The notes under the pieces were generated by a model. The model was given only the letters and a program-made list of their open reading frames with translations, did no database searches and was not told the DNA's origin. Made by a program: the position numbers and the translations under genes. Shown here piece after piece: positions 7,749 to 15,725 of a stretch of DNA of 64,000 nt. Source of the stretch: Streptomyces clavuligerus (GTDB lineage: Bacteria; Actinomycetota; Actinomycetes; Streptomycetales; Streptomycetaceae); NCBI RefSeq assembly GCF_005519465.1, contig NZ_CP027858.1, positions 248,001 through 312,000 of the forward strand, read 5' to 3'. Numbering within the stretch: the first letter of the stretch is position 1; every line of letters begins with the position of its first letter.

Positions 7749-10514
7749 ATGGCCGTACCACCGGCGTCCCCCGGGGCGCGGGAGCCCGGCGCCGCCCCCT
7801 GGTACACCCGTTCACCACAGGAGGTCGCCACCGCCCTCGGTGTCGACCCGGCGGCCGGGCTCCCCGCGGACCGGGTGGCCGCGCTGCTCGCCGCCACCGG
7901 GCCGAACGCGCTCCCCGAGGAGAAGCCGCCCCCGGGCTGGCGCCGGTTCCTCGGCCAGTACCGCAGCTATATGCAGCTCATCCTGGTCGCCGCGGCGGTG
8001 GTCTCGCTGCTGATCCAGCAGTGGGCCACGGCGGTCCTGCTGGCCCTCCTGACCCTGCTGAACGCGGTCGTCGGGCTGCGTCAGGAGGGCAAGGCCGAAA
8101 GCGCGATGAACGCGCTGAAGTCGATGATGAAGGCGACCGCGCGGGTCCGGCGGGAGGGGGCCGAGTCCGAGATCCCGGCGGAGGGGCTGGTCCCGGGCGA
8201 TGTGGTGCTCATCGCGGCGGGCGACCAGGTCCCGGCCGACGGACGGATCGTCACGGCCAGCTCCCTCCAGATCGACGAGTCCGCGCTGACCGGTGAGAGT
8301 GTGCCCGCGACCAAGGGCACCGCGACCCTGCCCGACGGCCCGCTGGGCCCCGGGGAGCAGTCGAACATGGCGTTCATGAACACCCCCGTCACCCATGGCA
8401 GCGGTGTCCTCGTCACCACCGCCACGGGCTCGGACACCGAACTGGGCCGGATCTCCGGGATGCTCTCCACCACCCGGCGGGAGGACTCCCCGCTGACCCG
8501 GCAGCTCAACAGTCTGACGCTGTGGATCGCGGGCGCCGCCGGGCTGACCATGGTGGTGATGTTCGTCCTGGGGCGGGCCCGGGGACAGGCGTGGGACACC
8601 CTCTTCGTCAGCGCGGTCTCCCTGGCCATCGCGGCCATCCCCGAGGCCCTGCCGACGGTGACCCAGGTGATCCTGTCCGTCGGCAGCCTCGCGCTGGCGC
8701 GGCGCAACGCGATCGTGAAGGAACTGCCGTCGGTGGAGACCCTGGGCTTCACCTCCGCGATCAACTCGGACAAGACCGGCACCCTGACGATGAACCAGAT
8801 GACGGTGGTCGAGGTGGTGAGCCCCACCGACCGCTACACCGTGTCCGGCACGGGGTACGGCCTCGAAGGGACGGTCCACCGCGCGGCCGGGTCGTCGGCG
8901 AGCGTGGAGGACGCGATCCTGCCGTTCCTCGTCGCCAACGACGCCCGGCTGGTGGACGGCGCCCTCGTGGGCGACCCCACCGAGGGGGCGCTGCTCGTCC
9001 TCGGCCACAAGGCGGGGCTGGACGTCGACGCCACCCGGGAGCGGCTGCCCCGGCTGGCGACCCTGCCGTTCGACCCGGACTACAAACTGATGGCGGTGTT
9101 CACCACGGCCACCGACGGGACGGGCCGCCCGGTGGTGCGCTGCTTCGTCAAGGGCGCCGCTCCGGCGGTGCTGGCACGGGCGGGGAGCGCGCTCGCCGCC
9201 GGGGAGACGGTCCCCTGGGGTCCGGAGCAGAGCCGCCGGGCCCAGCAGGAGACGGAACGCATGGGCGGCGCGGGCCGCCGGGTGATGGCGGCGGCGACCC
9301 GGGATCTCGACCCGGCGGAGTTCGACCCCGGCGGGGATCTCCTGCGCCATGTCACCGGGGTGCGGCTGACCGCCCTCGTCGGCATGGTCGACCCGCCCCG
9401 GGCGGAGTCCCGGGAGGCCGTGGCGGACGCGCAGGCCGCCCATGTCCGGGTCCGCATGGTGACGGGTGACGACGTCACCACGGGAGCCGCGATCGCACGG
9501 CAGCTCGGGATTCCCGGGGAGGCCGTCCTCGGCGCGGACTTCGCGGCGCTGCCGGAAGCGGAACGGCTCTCGCGCATCGAGTCGATCGGGGTGGTGGGAC
9601 GGGTCGCGCCGGAGCACAAGGTGCTGCTCGCGGAGACCCTGAAGAAGAAGGGCGACGTGGTCGCGATGACCGGCGACGGCGTCAACGACGCCCCCGCGAT
9701 CAAGGCCGCCGACATCGGTATCGCCATGGGCAGCGGTACGGACGTGGCGAAGAACGCGAGCCGGATGATCCTGTCCGACGACAACTTCGCCACCATCGTG
9801 CACGCGGTGGAGGAGGGCAGAAAGCTCTACGACAACCTCACCAAGTACATCCGATTCGTCCTGCTGCTCCTGGTGGCGTTCGTCCTGACCTTCCTCGGGG
9901 CGACGATCCTCAATATCGCGGCGGGTGAGCCCTTCACCCCGGCGCAGGTCCTGTGGATTCACTTCGTGGTGAACGCGCCGTTCGGCTTCGCGCTGGGTTT
10001 CGACCGGGAGAGCCCGGGGCTGATGCGGCGGCGGCCCCGGCCCCGCGGGGACTCGGTGCTGACCCGGCCGCTACTGGTCACCGTCGTCCTGGCCGGGGTG
10101 GCCCTGACCCTGCTGCTGCTCGGTCTGATCGAGCTGGGCGAGCGGCACTTCGGCAGTGTGGAGACGGGCCGTTCGATGGCGTTCACCGCCTTCGCGCTCT
10201 GCCTGATCGTGGCGGCCTTCGAGTGCCGCAGCGAGACGGAGTCGGTGCTGCGGGCCGCCACCTTCGACAGCAAGCAGATGAACTGGGCGGCCCTCGGGGA
10301 GTTCGCGCTCGCGGTGATGGTGACCCAGATGGACGGCTTCCGCGTGGTCCTCGGCACCACCCGGCTGGATCTGCGGCAGTTCGGCTGGGCGCTGCTCGCG
10401 GCGCTCGTCCTGCTGTGCGCCTGGGAGCTGGGCAAGGCGCTCGCGCGGCACCGGGCCCGGGGGCGGCGGCCCGCGGAACCCGGACCCGAGCCCCTGCCGG
10501 TCCCCGCGCCGTAG
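7749..10514 (+). CDS. Cation-transporting P-type ATPase (P2 type, PacL/SERCA-like)
   Basis: The 921-residue protein starts at ATG 7749, with GAAGGG six bases upstream; an ATG at 7743 overlaps the PPK2 stop as ATGA and is the alternative. All P-type motifs are present: LTGESVPA in the actuator domain, phosphorylation site DKTGTLT, MVTGDD and TGDGVNDAPA in the nucleotide/phosphorylation domains. An N-terminal cation-ATPase domain, the IPEALP motif in helix M4 and a full C-terminal six-helix block indicate the P2 class that moves Ca2+, Na+ or K+. The ion is not decided by sequence reading. Coupling to a polyphosphate kinase suggests a link between polyphosphate metabolism and ion homeostasis. 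Confidence 0.9.
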   Translation: MAVPPASPGAREPGAAPWYTRSPQEVATALGVDPAAGLPADRVAALLAATGPNALPEEKPPPGWRRFLGQYRSYMQLILVAAAVVSLLIQQWATAVLLALLTLLNAVVGLRQEGKAESAMNALKSMMKATARVRREGAESEIPAEGLVPGDVVLIAAGDQVPADGRIVTASSLQIDESALTGESVPATKGTATLPDGPLGPGEQSNMAFMNTPVTHGSGVLVTTATGSDTELGRISGMLSTTRREDSPLTRQLNSLTLWIAGAAGLTMVVMFVLGRARGQAWDTLFVSAVSLAIAAIPEALPTVTQVILSVGSLALARRNAIVKELPSVETLGFTSAINSDKTGTLTMNQMTVVEVVSPTDRYTVSGTGYGLEGTVHRAAGSSASVEDAILPFLVANDARLVDGALVGDPTEGALLVLGHKAGLDVDATRERLPRLATLPFDPDYKLMAVFTTATDGTGRPVVRCFVKGAAPAVLARAGSALAAGETVPWGPEQSRRAQQETERMGGAGRRVMAAATRDLDPAEFDPGGDLLRHVTGVRLTALVGMVDPPRAESREAVADAQAAHVRVRMVTGDDVTTGAAIARQLGIPGEAVLGADFAALPEAERLSRIESIGVVGRVAPEHKVLLAETLKKKGDVVAMTGDGVNDAPAIKAADIGIAMGSGTDVAKNASRMILSDDNFATIVHAVEEGRKLYDNLTKYIRFVLLLLVAFVLTFLGATILNIAAGEPFTPAQVLWIHFVVNAPFGFALGFDRESPGLMRRRPRPRGDSVLTRPLLVTVVLAGVALTLLLLGLIELGERHFGSVETGRSMAFTAFALCLIVAAFECRSETESVLRAATFDSKQMNWAALGEFALAVMVTQMDGFRVVLGTTRLDLRQFGWALLAALVLLCAWELGKALARHRARGRRPAEPGPEPLPVPAP

Positions 10515-10674
10515 CGGCCGCGGGCCCGTCGCCGCGCGATCCCCTCGCGCCCTGACCACCGGAGCGGAAGTGGCAGACTGCGGGGCGCGGACGGTCGAGG
10601 TCCGGCCCGGTGCGCCGACGGGCGGCCGGGGAGAGCGAGCGGCACGAGAGACACAGGACAGGGGAGGGGCGGCG

Positions 10675-10935
10675 ATGGCAGTGCGATTCGTCCTCGAAGT
10701 CACGCTGGACGAGGGGCGGTTGGCCGAGGACACCCCGGCCGAGCTGGGCCGGATCCTGCGGTACTGGGGCGGGAACCTGCACCACTACCCGCTGGAGCCG
10801 GGGGACGGGTCCCCCGTGTACGACTCGGAGTACCGCGAAGTGGGCCGGTGGAGGATCACCGGGGCGGCCACCGGGGAAACGGCGGAGAGCGGGGCGGGCG
10901 CGGCGGACGGGGAAGGCGGGGCGACCGGGGACTGA
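10675..10935 (+). CDS. Small hypothetical protein
   Basis: An 86-residue protein starts at ATG 10675 with a strong GGGGAGGGG five bases upstream. The first about 55 residues look folded (VRFVLEVTLDEGRLAED, ILRYWGGNLHHYPLEPGDG, VYDSEYREVGRWRI); the last 30 are Gly/Ala/Glu-rich and probably disordered. No membrane segment. I do not recognise a named family. It is followed by a large inverted repeat that should end its transcript. Confidence 0.65.
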   Translation: MAVRFVLEVTLDEGRLAEDTPAELGRILRYWGGNLHHYPLEPGDGSPVYDSEYREVGRWRITGAATGETAESGAGAADGEGGATGD

Positions 10936-10963
10936 ACACCCGGCGCCCGGGCGCCGGCGGGCG

Positions 10964-11026
10964 GTCCGGACCGGCGATCGGATGTCCCCCGGAACCGGGG
11001 GCGGATCACCCGATCGCCGCCCGGAC
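10964..11026. terminator. Bidirectional hairpin terminator
   Basis: The left arm 10964-10981 pairs with 11009-11026 over about 17 bases with one bulge (GTCCGG and CGGCGATCGG blocks). A second small hairpin, CCCCCGG-AA-CCGGGGG, lies in the loop. It stands between the convergent genes ending at 10935 and 11055. There is no T-run, as is common in Streptomyces. Confidence 0.6.
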
Positions 11027-11054
11027 CGGTGCCGGGCGCCGTCGCGAGGACGGG

Positions 11055-11795
11055 TCAGGACCCTTCGGCGGCCTCGGGCTCCCCGTCGGCGGAAACCGTC
11101 TCCGCCTCCGGCTGCCCCTCGGCGGCGGCCTCCTCCGCGGCCCAGGACGCGTCGGCGGTCACCACCGTGTACCAGACCGACTTCTGCCGGGTCTCCCGCT
11201 CCACCAGCCCCTTGGCGACATGCGCGTTCAGGGCGTCGCGGACGACAGGGACGGTCGTCTTCAGCTCCGGGTGCGCCTGCGCGACCTCGTCGGCCACCTC
11301 CCGCGCCGTACGCGGCTCGACATGCCCGCGCAGCAGCTCCAGCACGGCCGTGCGCAGCGTGAGCTTCTTCTCGCCGCCCTCCGCGGCCGGGGCCGCGGCC
11401 TTCGGCTTGCGGGAGGCGGTGGCCTTGGACTTGCGGACGGCCGTACCGCCGCCCGTCTCCTTCTTCGGCTTCCTTGCCTCACGCGGACGGCGCGGAGCGG
11501 GCACCACCGCGGCGGGGGTCTCCGCCGCGGCCGCCGGGGCGGGCGCGGGCTGCTCCTCCGGCGCGGGCGGCGGCACGGAACCGTCAGGTGCCTCCTCCGC
11601 CTCCTGCGCCGCCGCGCGCATGCCCGTCAGCCAGTCGTGGTCCTTCTCCAGCTCCACAAGGCGCCCGGTGAGCCGTTCCTGCTCGGCGCGCAGCTCGGCC
11701 TGTTCCGACGCGTTCTTCTGCAACTCGGCCGCGAACTGCGCCGTGTAGTGCTCTCTCAGGCCCTGACTGATGGAGCTGTCGGCTTCTCTGGTCAT
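11055..11795 (-). CDS. Coiled-coil protein with basic linker and winged-helix-like C-terminus
   Basis: The 246-residue protein begins at ATG 11795 after GGAGAGGGAG. Residues about 10-60 form a coiled coil (AAELQKNASEQAELRAEQERL, LVELEKDHDWLTGM). A Pro/Ala/Lys-rich linker of about 80 residues follows, with SKATASRKPKAAAP-type basic patches. Residues about 145-215 (LRTAVLELLRGHVEPRTAREVA, VVRDALNAHVAKGLVERETRQ, SVWYTVV) look like a winged helix. An acidic tail closes it. The architecture suggests a DNA-binding regulator or chromosome-associated protein; I cannot name a characterised homologue. The start is in a divergent region with the BlaI gene. Confidence 0.65.
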   Translation of the reverse strand: MTREADSSISQGLREHYTAQFAAELQKNASEQAELRAEQERLTGRLVELEKDHDWLTGMRAAAQEAEEAPDGSVPPPAPEEQPAPAPAAAAETPAAVVPAPRRPREARKPKKETGGGTAVRKSKATASRKPKAAAPAAEGGEKKLTLRTAVLELLRGHVEPRTAREVADEVAQAHPELKTTVPVVRDALNAHVAKGLVERETRQKSVWYTVVTADASWAAEEAAAEGQPEAETVSADGEPEAAEGS

Positions 11796-12356
11796 CACCG
11801 CTCCCTCTCCGTTGGAATTCGAGTATCGATGTGCCGCCGCGCATCGTACTCATCACGGCGGGTGCATCAGGGGTGTTCGCCCGGGCGGACCCCCACGGTA
11901 CGCGGTCCGACCGGGCCCTTGGGACCACCCGGACCGGGCCGCACCGCCGAGGACCGGGAGGCAGTCGGGAGGAAGCCGGCCGCCGTCGGGGTCACTGCCC
12001 CTCCCCTGCCCCACCGCCGTCCGTTCACTCATCCGGCCGACCACGGGAACGGACGTCCTGACAGGTCTCCCGTCCCCGGCCTTCTTCCGGCTCCTCCCCC
12101 GGCTTCTCCCTGCTCCTCCCGCGCGACCCGTCCGGTACCTGCCCAGGGAGACGGCGGACAACTCCCTTCGCCACGGCCCGCCCTGCCCTCCCGGGCGACC
12201 GGACGCCCTGCCGCCCGTCCCGCCCGGCGGGCAGCGCCTGTCAGGGCGGGCCAGGGACGGCTCCCCGGGGCGCCGTCCGGGCGCGGGCTGGCTACGATGG
12301 ACCGCCCCGCCGGGTCCGGCGGCGGCAGGCCGGAGCGAGACGAGGTGAGAGACCCG
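11796..12356. other. Intergenic region, no gene seen
   Basis: About 560 bases separate the coiled-coil gene from the BlaI gene. Open frames here are long only because of high GC content and lack family-like sequence. The region near 11810-11860 is less GC-rich (GGAATTCGAGTATCGATG) and probably holds the promoter of the minus-strand gene. No palindrome resembling a BlaI operator was found close to 12357. Confidence 0.4.
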
Positions 12357-12728
12357 GTGCGGGAGCGACGGCGCGGTCAGGGAGAGCTGGAGGCCGAAGT
12401 GCTGGCGGCGCTGCGGGCGGCGCCGGGACCGGCCCGTACGGCATGGGTGCAGGAGCAGTTGGGCGGGTCCCTCGCGCACACCACCGTGATCACCATCCTC
12501 ACCCGGCTGCTGGCGAAGGGCGCGGTGACCCGGGAGCGGGCGGGTCGCTCGTTCGTGTGGACACCGGTCGCGGACGAGGCGGGGCTCGCGGCCCTGCGGA
12601 TGCGGCGGGTGCTCGACGGCGAGAGCGACCGGGAGGCGGTGCTCGCCCGCTTCGTCACCGCCCTGCCGCCCGGTGACGAGCGGCTGCTGCGGGAGCTGCT
12701 GGAGCGGGCCCAGGAGCCGGAGGGCTGA
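12357..12728 (+). CDS. BlaI/MecI/CopY-family transcriptional repressor
   Basis: The 123-residue protein is read from GTG 12357, which has GAGGTGA eight bases upstream; GTG 12345 and ATG 12297 are in-frame alternatives. GELEAEVLAALRAAPGPA, the recognition region TTVITILTRLLAKGAVTRERAGRSFVW and the C-terminal dimer helices (DREAVLARFVTALPPGDERLL) are characteristic. These repressors bind inverted repeats with TACA/TGTA-like half sites and are released by proteolysis through a partner M56 membrane protease. That partner follows directly at 12736, eight bases after this stop. Confidence 0.85.
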   Translation: MRERRRGQGELEAEVLAALRAAPGPARTAWVQEQLGGSLAHTTVITILTRLLAKGAVTRERAGRSFVWTPVADEAGLAALRMRRVLDGESDREAVLARFVTALPPGDERLLRELLERAQEPEG

Positions 12729-12735
12729 CCGCGTC

Positions 12736-13668
12736 ATGGGGGTGTTCGTCTTCCTGCCGCTGGTGCTGCCGCTGACGGCGTGGCCGGTGGCGCGGCTGGC
12801 CGAGCAGCATCTGCATCCACGGGCCGCGACCTGGCTGCTGTCGGCGGCGGCGGGGGTGCTGGCGCTGTGCAGCACGCTGTGCCTGGCCCTGCTGATGGTG
12901 GTGGGCACCGCCCAACTGCCGGGCAACCCGCTGCCGGACGGCTGGTCGGACCCGGAGGTGCGCGCGGCCGTCCCGTACGACGAGATCGCGGGCAGGGTCG
13001 CGATCCCCGTCCTGCTCGTGGTGGTGGTCGTCTGCTCACGTGCCCTGCGGCACCACCGTCAGGTGCGGCGCCGGGCGTGGGACGCCCTGGCGGGGCTGGC
13101 CCGCTCGCCGGTCGCGGTCCTCCCGGACGAGGAGCCCTACGCCTACGCGCTGCCCGGCGGGCGCCGGGGCCGGGTGGTGGTGTCCACCGGGATGCTGGCG
13201 AGCCTGAGCGGCGCGGAGCGCAGGGCGCTGTTCGCGCACGAGCGGGCCCATCTGGCCCGCCGTCACCACCGGTTCCTGCTGCTGGTGGAGCTGGCGGCGC
13301 GGGCGAACCCGTTTCTGCGCCCGCTGCGCACGGCGGTGGCGTACACCGTCGAGCGGTGGGCGGACGAGGAGGCCGCCGGGACCATCGGCAGCAGACGGGT
13401 GACGGCCCTCGCGATCGGGAAGGCCGCCCTGGTCTCACGGGGCGCCCCGGCGGCCACCCTGGCGGGGCTCGCCGCGCCCGGGCCGGTGCCGCGCAGGGTG
13501 GCGGCCCTGCTCGGCCCGGCGCCCGTCGCCCACACCTGGCCCCCGGCCTTCACCGCCGTGGGGCTCGCGGCGTGGACAGCCGCTGCGGGCACCGCGATGT
13601 CGGCGCTGGCCTCGGCGAACTCGGCCGTGACCCTGTTCTTCGTGCTCAAGGCCGCCACCCCGCTGTAG
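12736..13668 (+). CDS. M56-family membrane metallopeptidase (BlaR-like sensor protease)
   Basis: The 310-residue protein starts at ATG 12736. It has membrane segments near residues 5-18, 33-58, 94-107 and close to the C-terminus. The zinc site is HERAH at 168-172 (HExxH) in a cytoplasmic domain with GRRGRVVVSTGMLASLSGAERRALFAHE. WADEEAAG is the third-ligand region. Unlike BlaR1 it has no extracellular penicillin-binding domain, so the signal is unknown. It forms a repressor-protease pair with the BlaI gene just upstream and presumably cleaves that repressor. Confidence 0.85.
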   Translation: MGVFVFLPLVLPLTAWPVARLAEQHLHPRAATWLLSAAAGVLALCSTLCLALLMVVGTAQLPGNPLPDGWSDPEVRAAVPYDEIAGRVAIPVLLVVVVVCSRALRHHRQVRRRAWDALAGLARSPVAVLPDEEPYAYALPGGRRGRVVVSTGMLASLSGAERRALFAHERAHLARRHHRFLLLVELAARANPFLRPLRTAVAYTVERWADEEAAGTIGSRRVTALAIGKAALVSRGAPAATLAGLAAPGPVPRRVAALLGPAPVAHTWPPAFTAVGLAAWTAAAGTAMSALASANSAVTLFFVLKAATPL

Positions 13669-13780
13669 CCCGCGCGCCGGGCCCGGTGGCGCCCTGCGCG
13701 CGGGCACGGGGAGGAGCGGGCAGGGGCCGTCGGCCCCCATCGTCCCGGCCGGCTTCCCGGCGGGCCGAGGCCGCGTCAGG

Positions 13781-13820
13781 CTCCGTCAGCCCTCGTCAGC
13801 CCTCGTCAGCCCTTCTCAGC
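13781..13820. repeat. 10-base tandem repeat at the 3' end of the Spo0M-like gene
   Basis: Four consecutive 10-base units of the form CCTCGTCAGC (first and last copies diverged) run across the stop codon of the minus-strand Spo0M-like gene at 13816-13818. Slippage could change the C-terminal acidic residues. Confidence 0.5.
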
Positions 13821-14784
13821 CCTCGTCTTCTCCGTCCCCTTCGAAGTACTCCCCGACCTCGTCGACCACCTCCGCCGCGACCATGCCCCCGACGACACCC
13901 ACCGCGAGACCGGCGGCACCCGCGGCGACCACGGTGCCCATGCCCGGCCCGGAGCGGTGGTGCCCGTCGTGTCCGTGGTCCCCGTGACCGCCGTACGGGT
14001 CGCCGTGGCCGTGCGGGAGCGGCGTGCCGTGGGACGGGTACCGGTCGGCCAGCTCGCCGACCCAGCGGTCGACCACGGCGTTCCAGTCCGTGCCCGCGAC
14101 ACCCGCGTACGGGACCGTGAAACGGGTGATCGCGTCGTACCCGGAGGAGAGCGGCCCGCCGCGCCGGTCCGCCTCCAGGACCACGTCCATACCGCCCGGG
14201 GCGGCGAGGAAGGTCACCTCGATCTCGTTCATCCGGTGCGCGTAGCGCTCGGCCGGGATCAGCTCGATCTCCTGGTAGAAGGGGAGCTGCTGACCGGTGC
14301 CGCCGATGCGCCCGTATTCGAGGTCGGCGGAGCGGAAGCCGAAGCCGAGCTGTCCGAACGCCTCCAGGACCGCCTCCTGCACCGGCAGTGGACGGACCGT
14401 CAGCGGGTCGAGGTCGCCCTTGTCCTTCGCCCCGGCGACGGCCATCTCCGTGCGGACGCCGAGCACGATGCCGAGCGCCTGCCCGTACAGTTCCGTCACG
14501 GGGGTCTCCCAGGGGAGCGGGACGCCGAACGGGACGGCGCGCTGTTCCCCCGCCGCCAGCCGGATGCCCTCGGCCACCGTGAACCGGTCGAAGACGACGA
14601 CTCCTTCGCCCTCCCCCTCACCGTGGTCGAAGGACTCGGTCTCGACCCGGGCGACCAGCTCCAGGGTGATGTGCTCGACGGTGAAGTCCGTGCTGCCACC
14701 CTTGAGATGGACCTGCCCGGTCAGGCTGGAACCGGGCGCGGCGGGGCCGGGGTCGAGAACCGTGTCCACGGTGGGCCCGCCCAC
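13816..14784 (-). CDS. Spo0M-like sporulation-control protein with disrupted start
   Basis: From GTG 14784 the frame gives 322 residues of an arrestin-fold protein of the Spo0M/SpoM family (VDTVLDPGPAAPGSSLTGQVHLKGG, HRMNEIEVTFLAAPGGMDVVLEADRRGG). It has a His-rich stretch at about 245-265, then a Gly/Ala/Val membrane-like segment and an acidic end. The family normally begins MVFKRLLGSLGVGGPT. Here the ATG at 14817, preceded by AAGGAG, is followed by GTG TTC AAA and then TGA (14803-14805), after which LLGSLGVGGPT continues in the same frame. One base change (CGA to TGA) would explain it. The protein is made only by re-initiation at 14784 or by read-through, or the gene is dead. The helix-hairpin-helix gene lies just upstream on the same strand. 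Confidence 0.75.
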   Translation of the reverse strand: MGGPTVDTVLDPGPAAPGSSLTGQVHLKGGSTDFTVEHITLELVARVETESFDHGEGEGEGVVVFDRFTVAEGIRLAAGEQRAVPFGVPLPWETPVTELYGQALGIVLGVRTEMAVAGAKDKGDLDPLTVRPLPVQEAVLEAFGQLGFGFRSADLEYGRIGGTGQQLPFYQEIELIPAERYAHRMNEIEVTFLAAPGGMDVVLEADRRGGPLSSGYDAITRFTVPYAGVAGTDWNAVVDRWVGELADRYPSHGTPLPHGHGDPYGGHGDHGHDGHHRSGPGMGTVVAAGAAGLAVGVVGGMVAAEVVDEVGEYFEGDGEDEG

Positions 14785-14901
14785 GCCGAGCGATCCGAGC
14801 AGTCATTTGAACACCATGGCGGCGTTCACTCCTTCTGATGCGTTGTGCGATACGGCGGGCGGGCCCGGTGGGCCGGGCCCGCGCCGCCGCGCTGTCGGGT
14901 C

Positions 14902-15120
14902 CTACTCGGCCGCGCCCAGGGCGGCCAGGGCCTGCGCCCAGCGAACGTATTTCACCTCGGCGAGCTGCGCGACCGTGGTGACGCCGAACGCCTCCTTGAG
15001 CAGTTCGCCGTCCCGGTCGGAGACGCCCTTGAGCGCGCCGACCGGCGCGCCCAGGATCTCCGGCAGGGTCTTGTCCGCCCATGCCTTGTCCAACACCGTG
15101 TCCAGGTCGATCGAGGCCAT
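14902..15120 (-). CDS. Small helix-hairpin-helix-like protein
   Basis: A 72-residue protein starts at ATG 15120 with GGAGG eight bases upstream. The sequence LPEILGAPVGALKGVSDRDGELLKEAFGVTTVAQLAEV is a helix-hairpin-helix-like arrangement (two GV turns, as in TfoX-C/RadA-type HhH units). Such modules bind DNA or protein. Only about 80 bases separate it from the disrupted Spo0M-like start, so the two probably share a transcript. No specific function is known to me. Confidence 0.7.
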   Translation of the reverse strand: MASIDLDTVLDKAWADKTLPEILGAPVGALKGVSDRDGELLKEAFGVTTVAQLAEVKYVRWAQALAALGAAE

Positions 15121-15725
15121 GCGTGTTCCTCCGAGCGGTTGTGTGTACGAGAGCGACGGGGACGGGTGACGCCGCCCCGGCCCCGGGCAGGCGGCCCGGA
15201 CGACCGGAGCGCGCCCCGGGCGGCGGGGTGCCGGCCCCTCGGACGGACGGTCCGTCAACTCCCTGTCAGGACAGGGGTGACCGCGCCCGTACCGGCCGGT
15301 CCGCGCCCCGCGCGGCGGCGGCGCTCAGGAACATACCCCAGCCGCGCCACCAATTTCTACATGCGTGTAGAAGTAACGGGACACGGTGGCCGGAACCAGG
15401 GGTGCGCGCGGGGCCGGACGCACCCGCTCCGGCCCGCCCCCGGCGGCCCGGGGCCGGAAAGGGCCACCGGCGCCGCTCTCGCGCGCCGCTCCGCCGGGCG
15501 GGTGACACGGGCCGCCGCCGGGGAGCCGTCCACCCCGTGTCCGCGACGCGTACGGGCCCCTCGGGGCCGCCGTGTCCGCGCCACCGGGCGCACCATGGAA
15601 GCGGTACGGGCGCCCCGCCCGGACAGCGTCCCCGCGACGGACGACCGGCGTCCCGGCAGGAGGCGCATGTCCTGCCGACCCCGGCAGCGGGCGGGCGGCG
15701 TCCCGCGACACCGGCGGAGAGCGAC
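15121..15725. other. Upstream region of the kdp operon, no gene seen
   Basis: These 605 bases lie between the divergent helix-hairpin-helix gene and the KdpD-like gene. They are GC-rich apart from a short AT-richer island at 15345-15380 that contains a perfect 7-base inverted repeat (separate entry). Several GC hairpins exist but none is followed by a T-run. I looked for a ydaO-type c-di-AMP riboswitch, known to control potassium genes elsewhere, and could not support one. Confidence 0.4.
15355..15372. promoter_or_regulatory. 18-base operator-like palindrome upstream of kdp
   Basis: TTCTACA-TGCG-TGTAGAA is a perfect 7-base inverted repeat with a 4-base spacer in an AT-richer island. TACA/TGTA half sites resemble BlaI/CopY-type operators, and a BlaI repressor is encoded 3 kb upstream, but those operators usually have a shorter spacer. 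It lies about 350 bases before the KdpD-like start. Confidence 0.5.

Noticed and set aside
7812..9962. Long minus-strand open frame antisense to the P-type ATPase
   Set aside because: Composition is Arg/Gly/His-rich and shadow-like; the plus strand has complete P-type ATPase motifs.
15121..15725. Possible ydaO (c-di-AMP) riboswitch before the kdp operon
   Set aside because: No conserved ydaO core elements could be read and no terminator with a T-run is present. A covariance-model search would decide.
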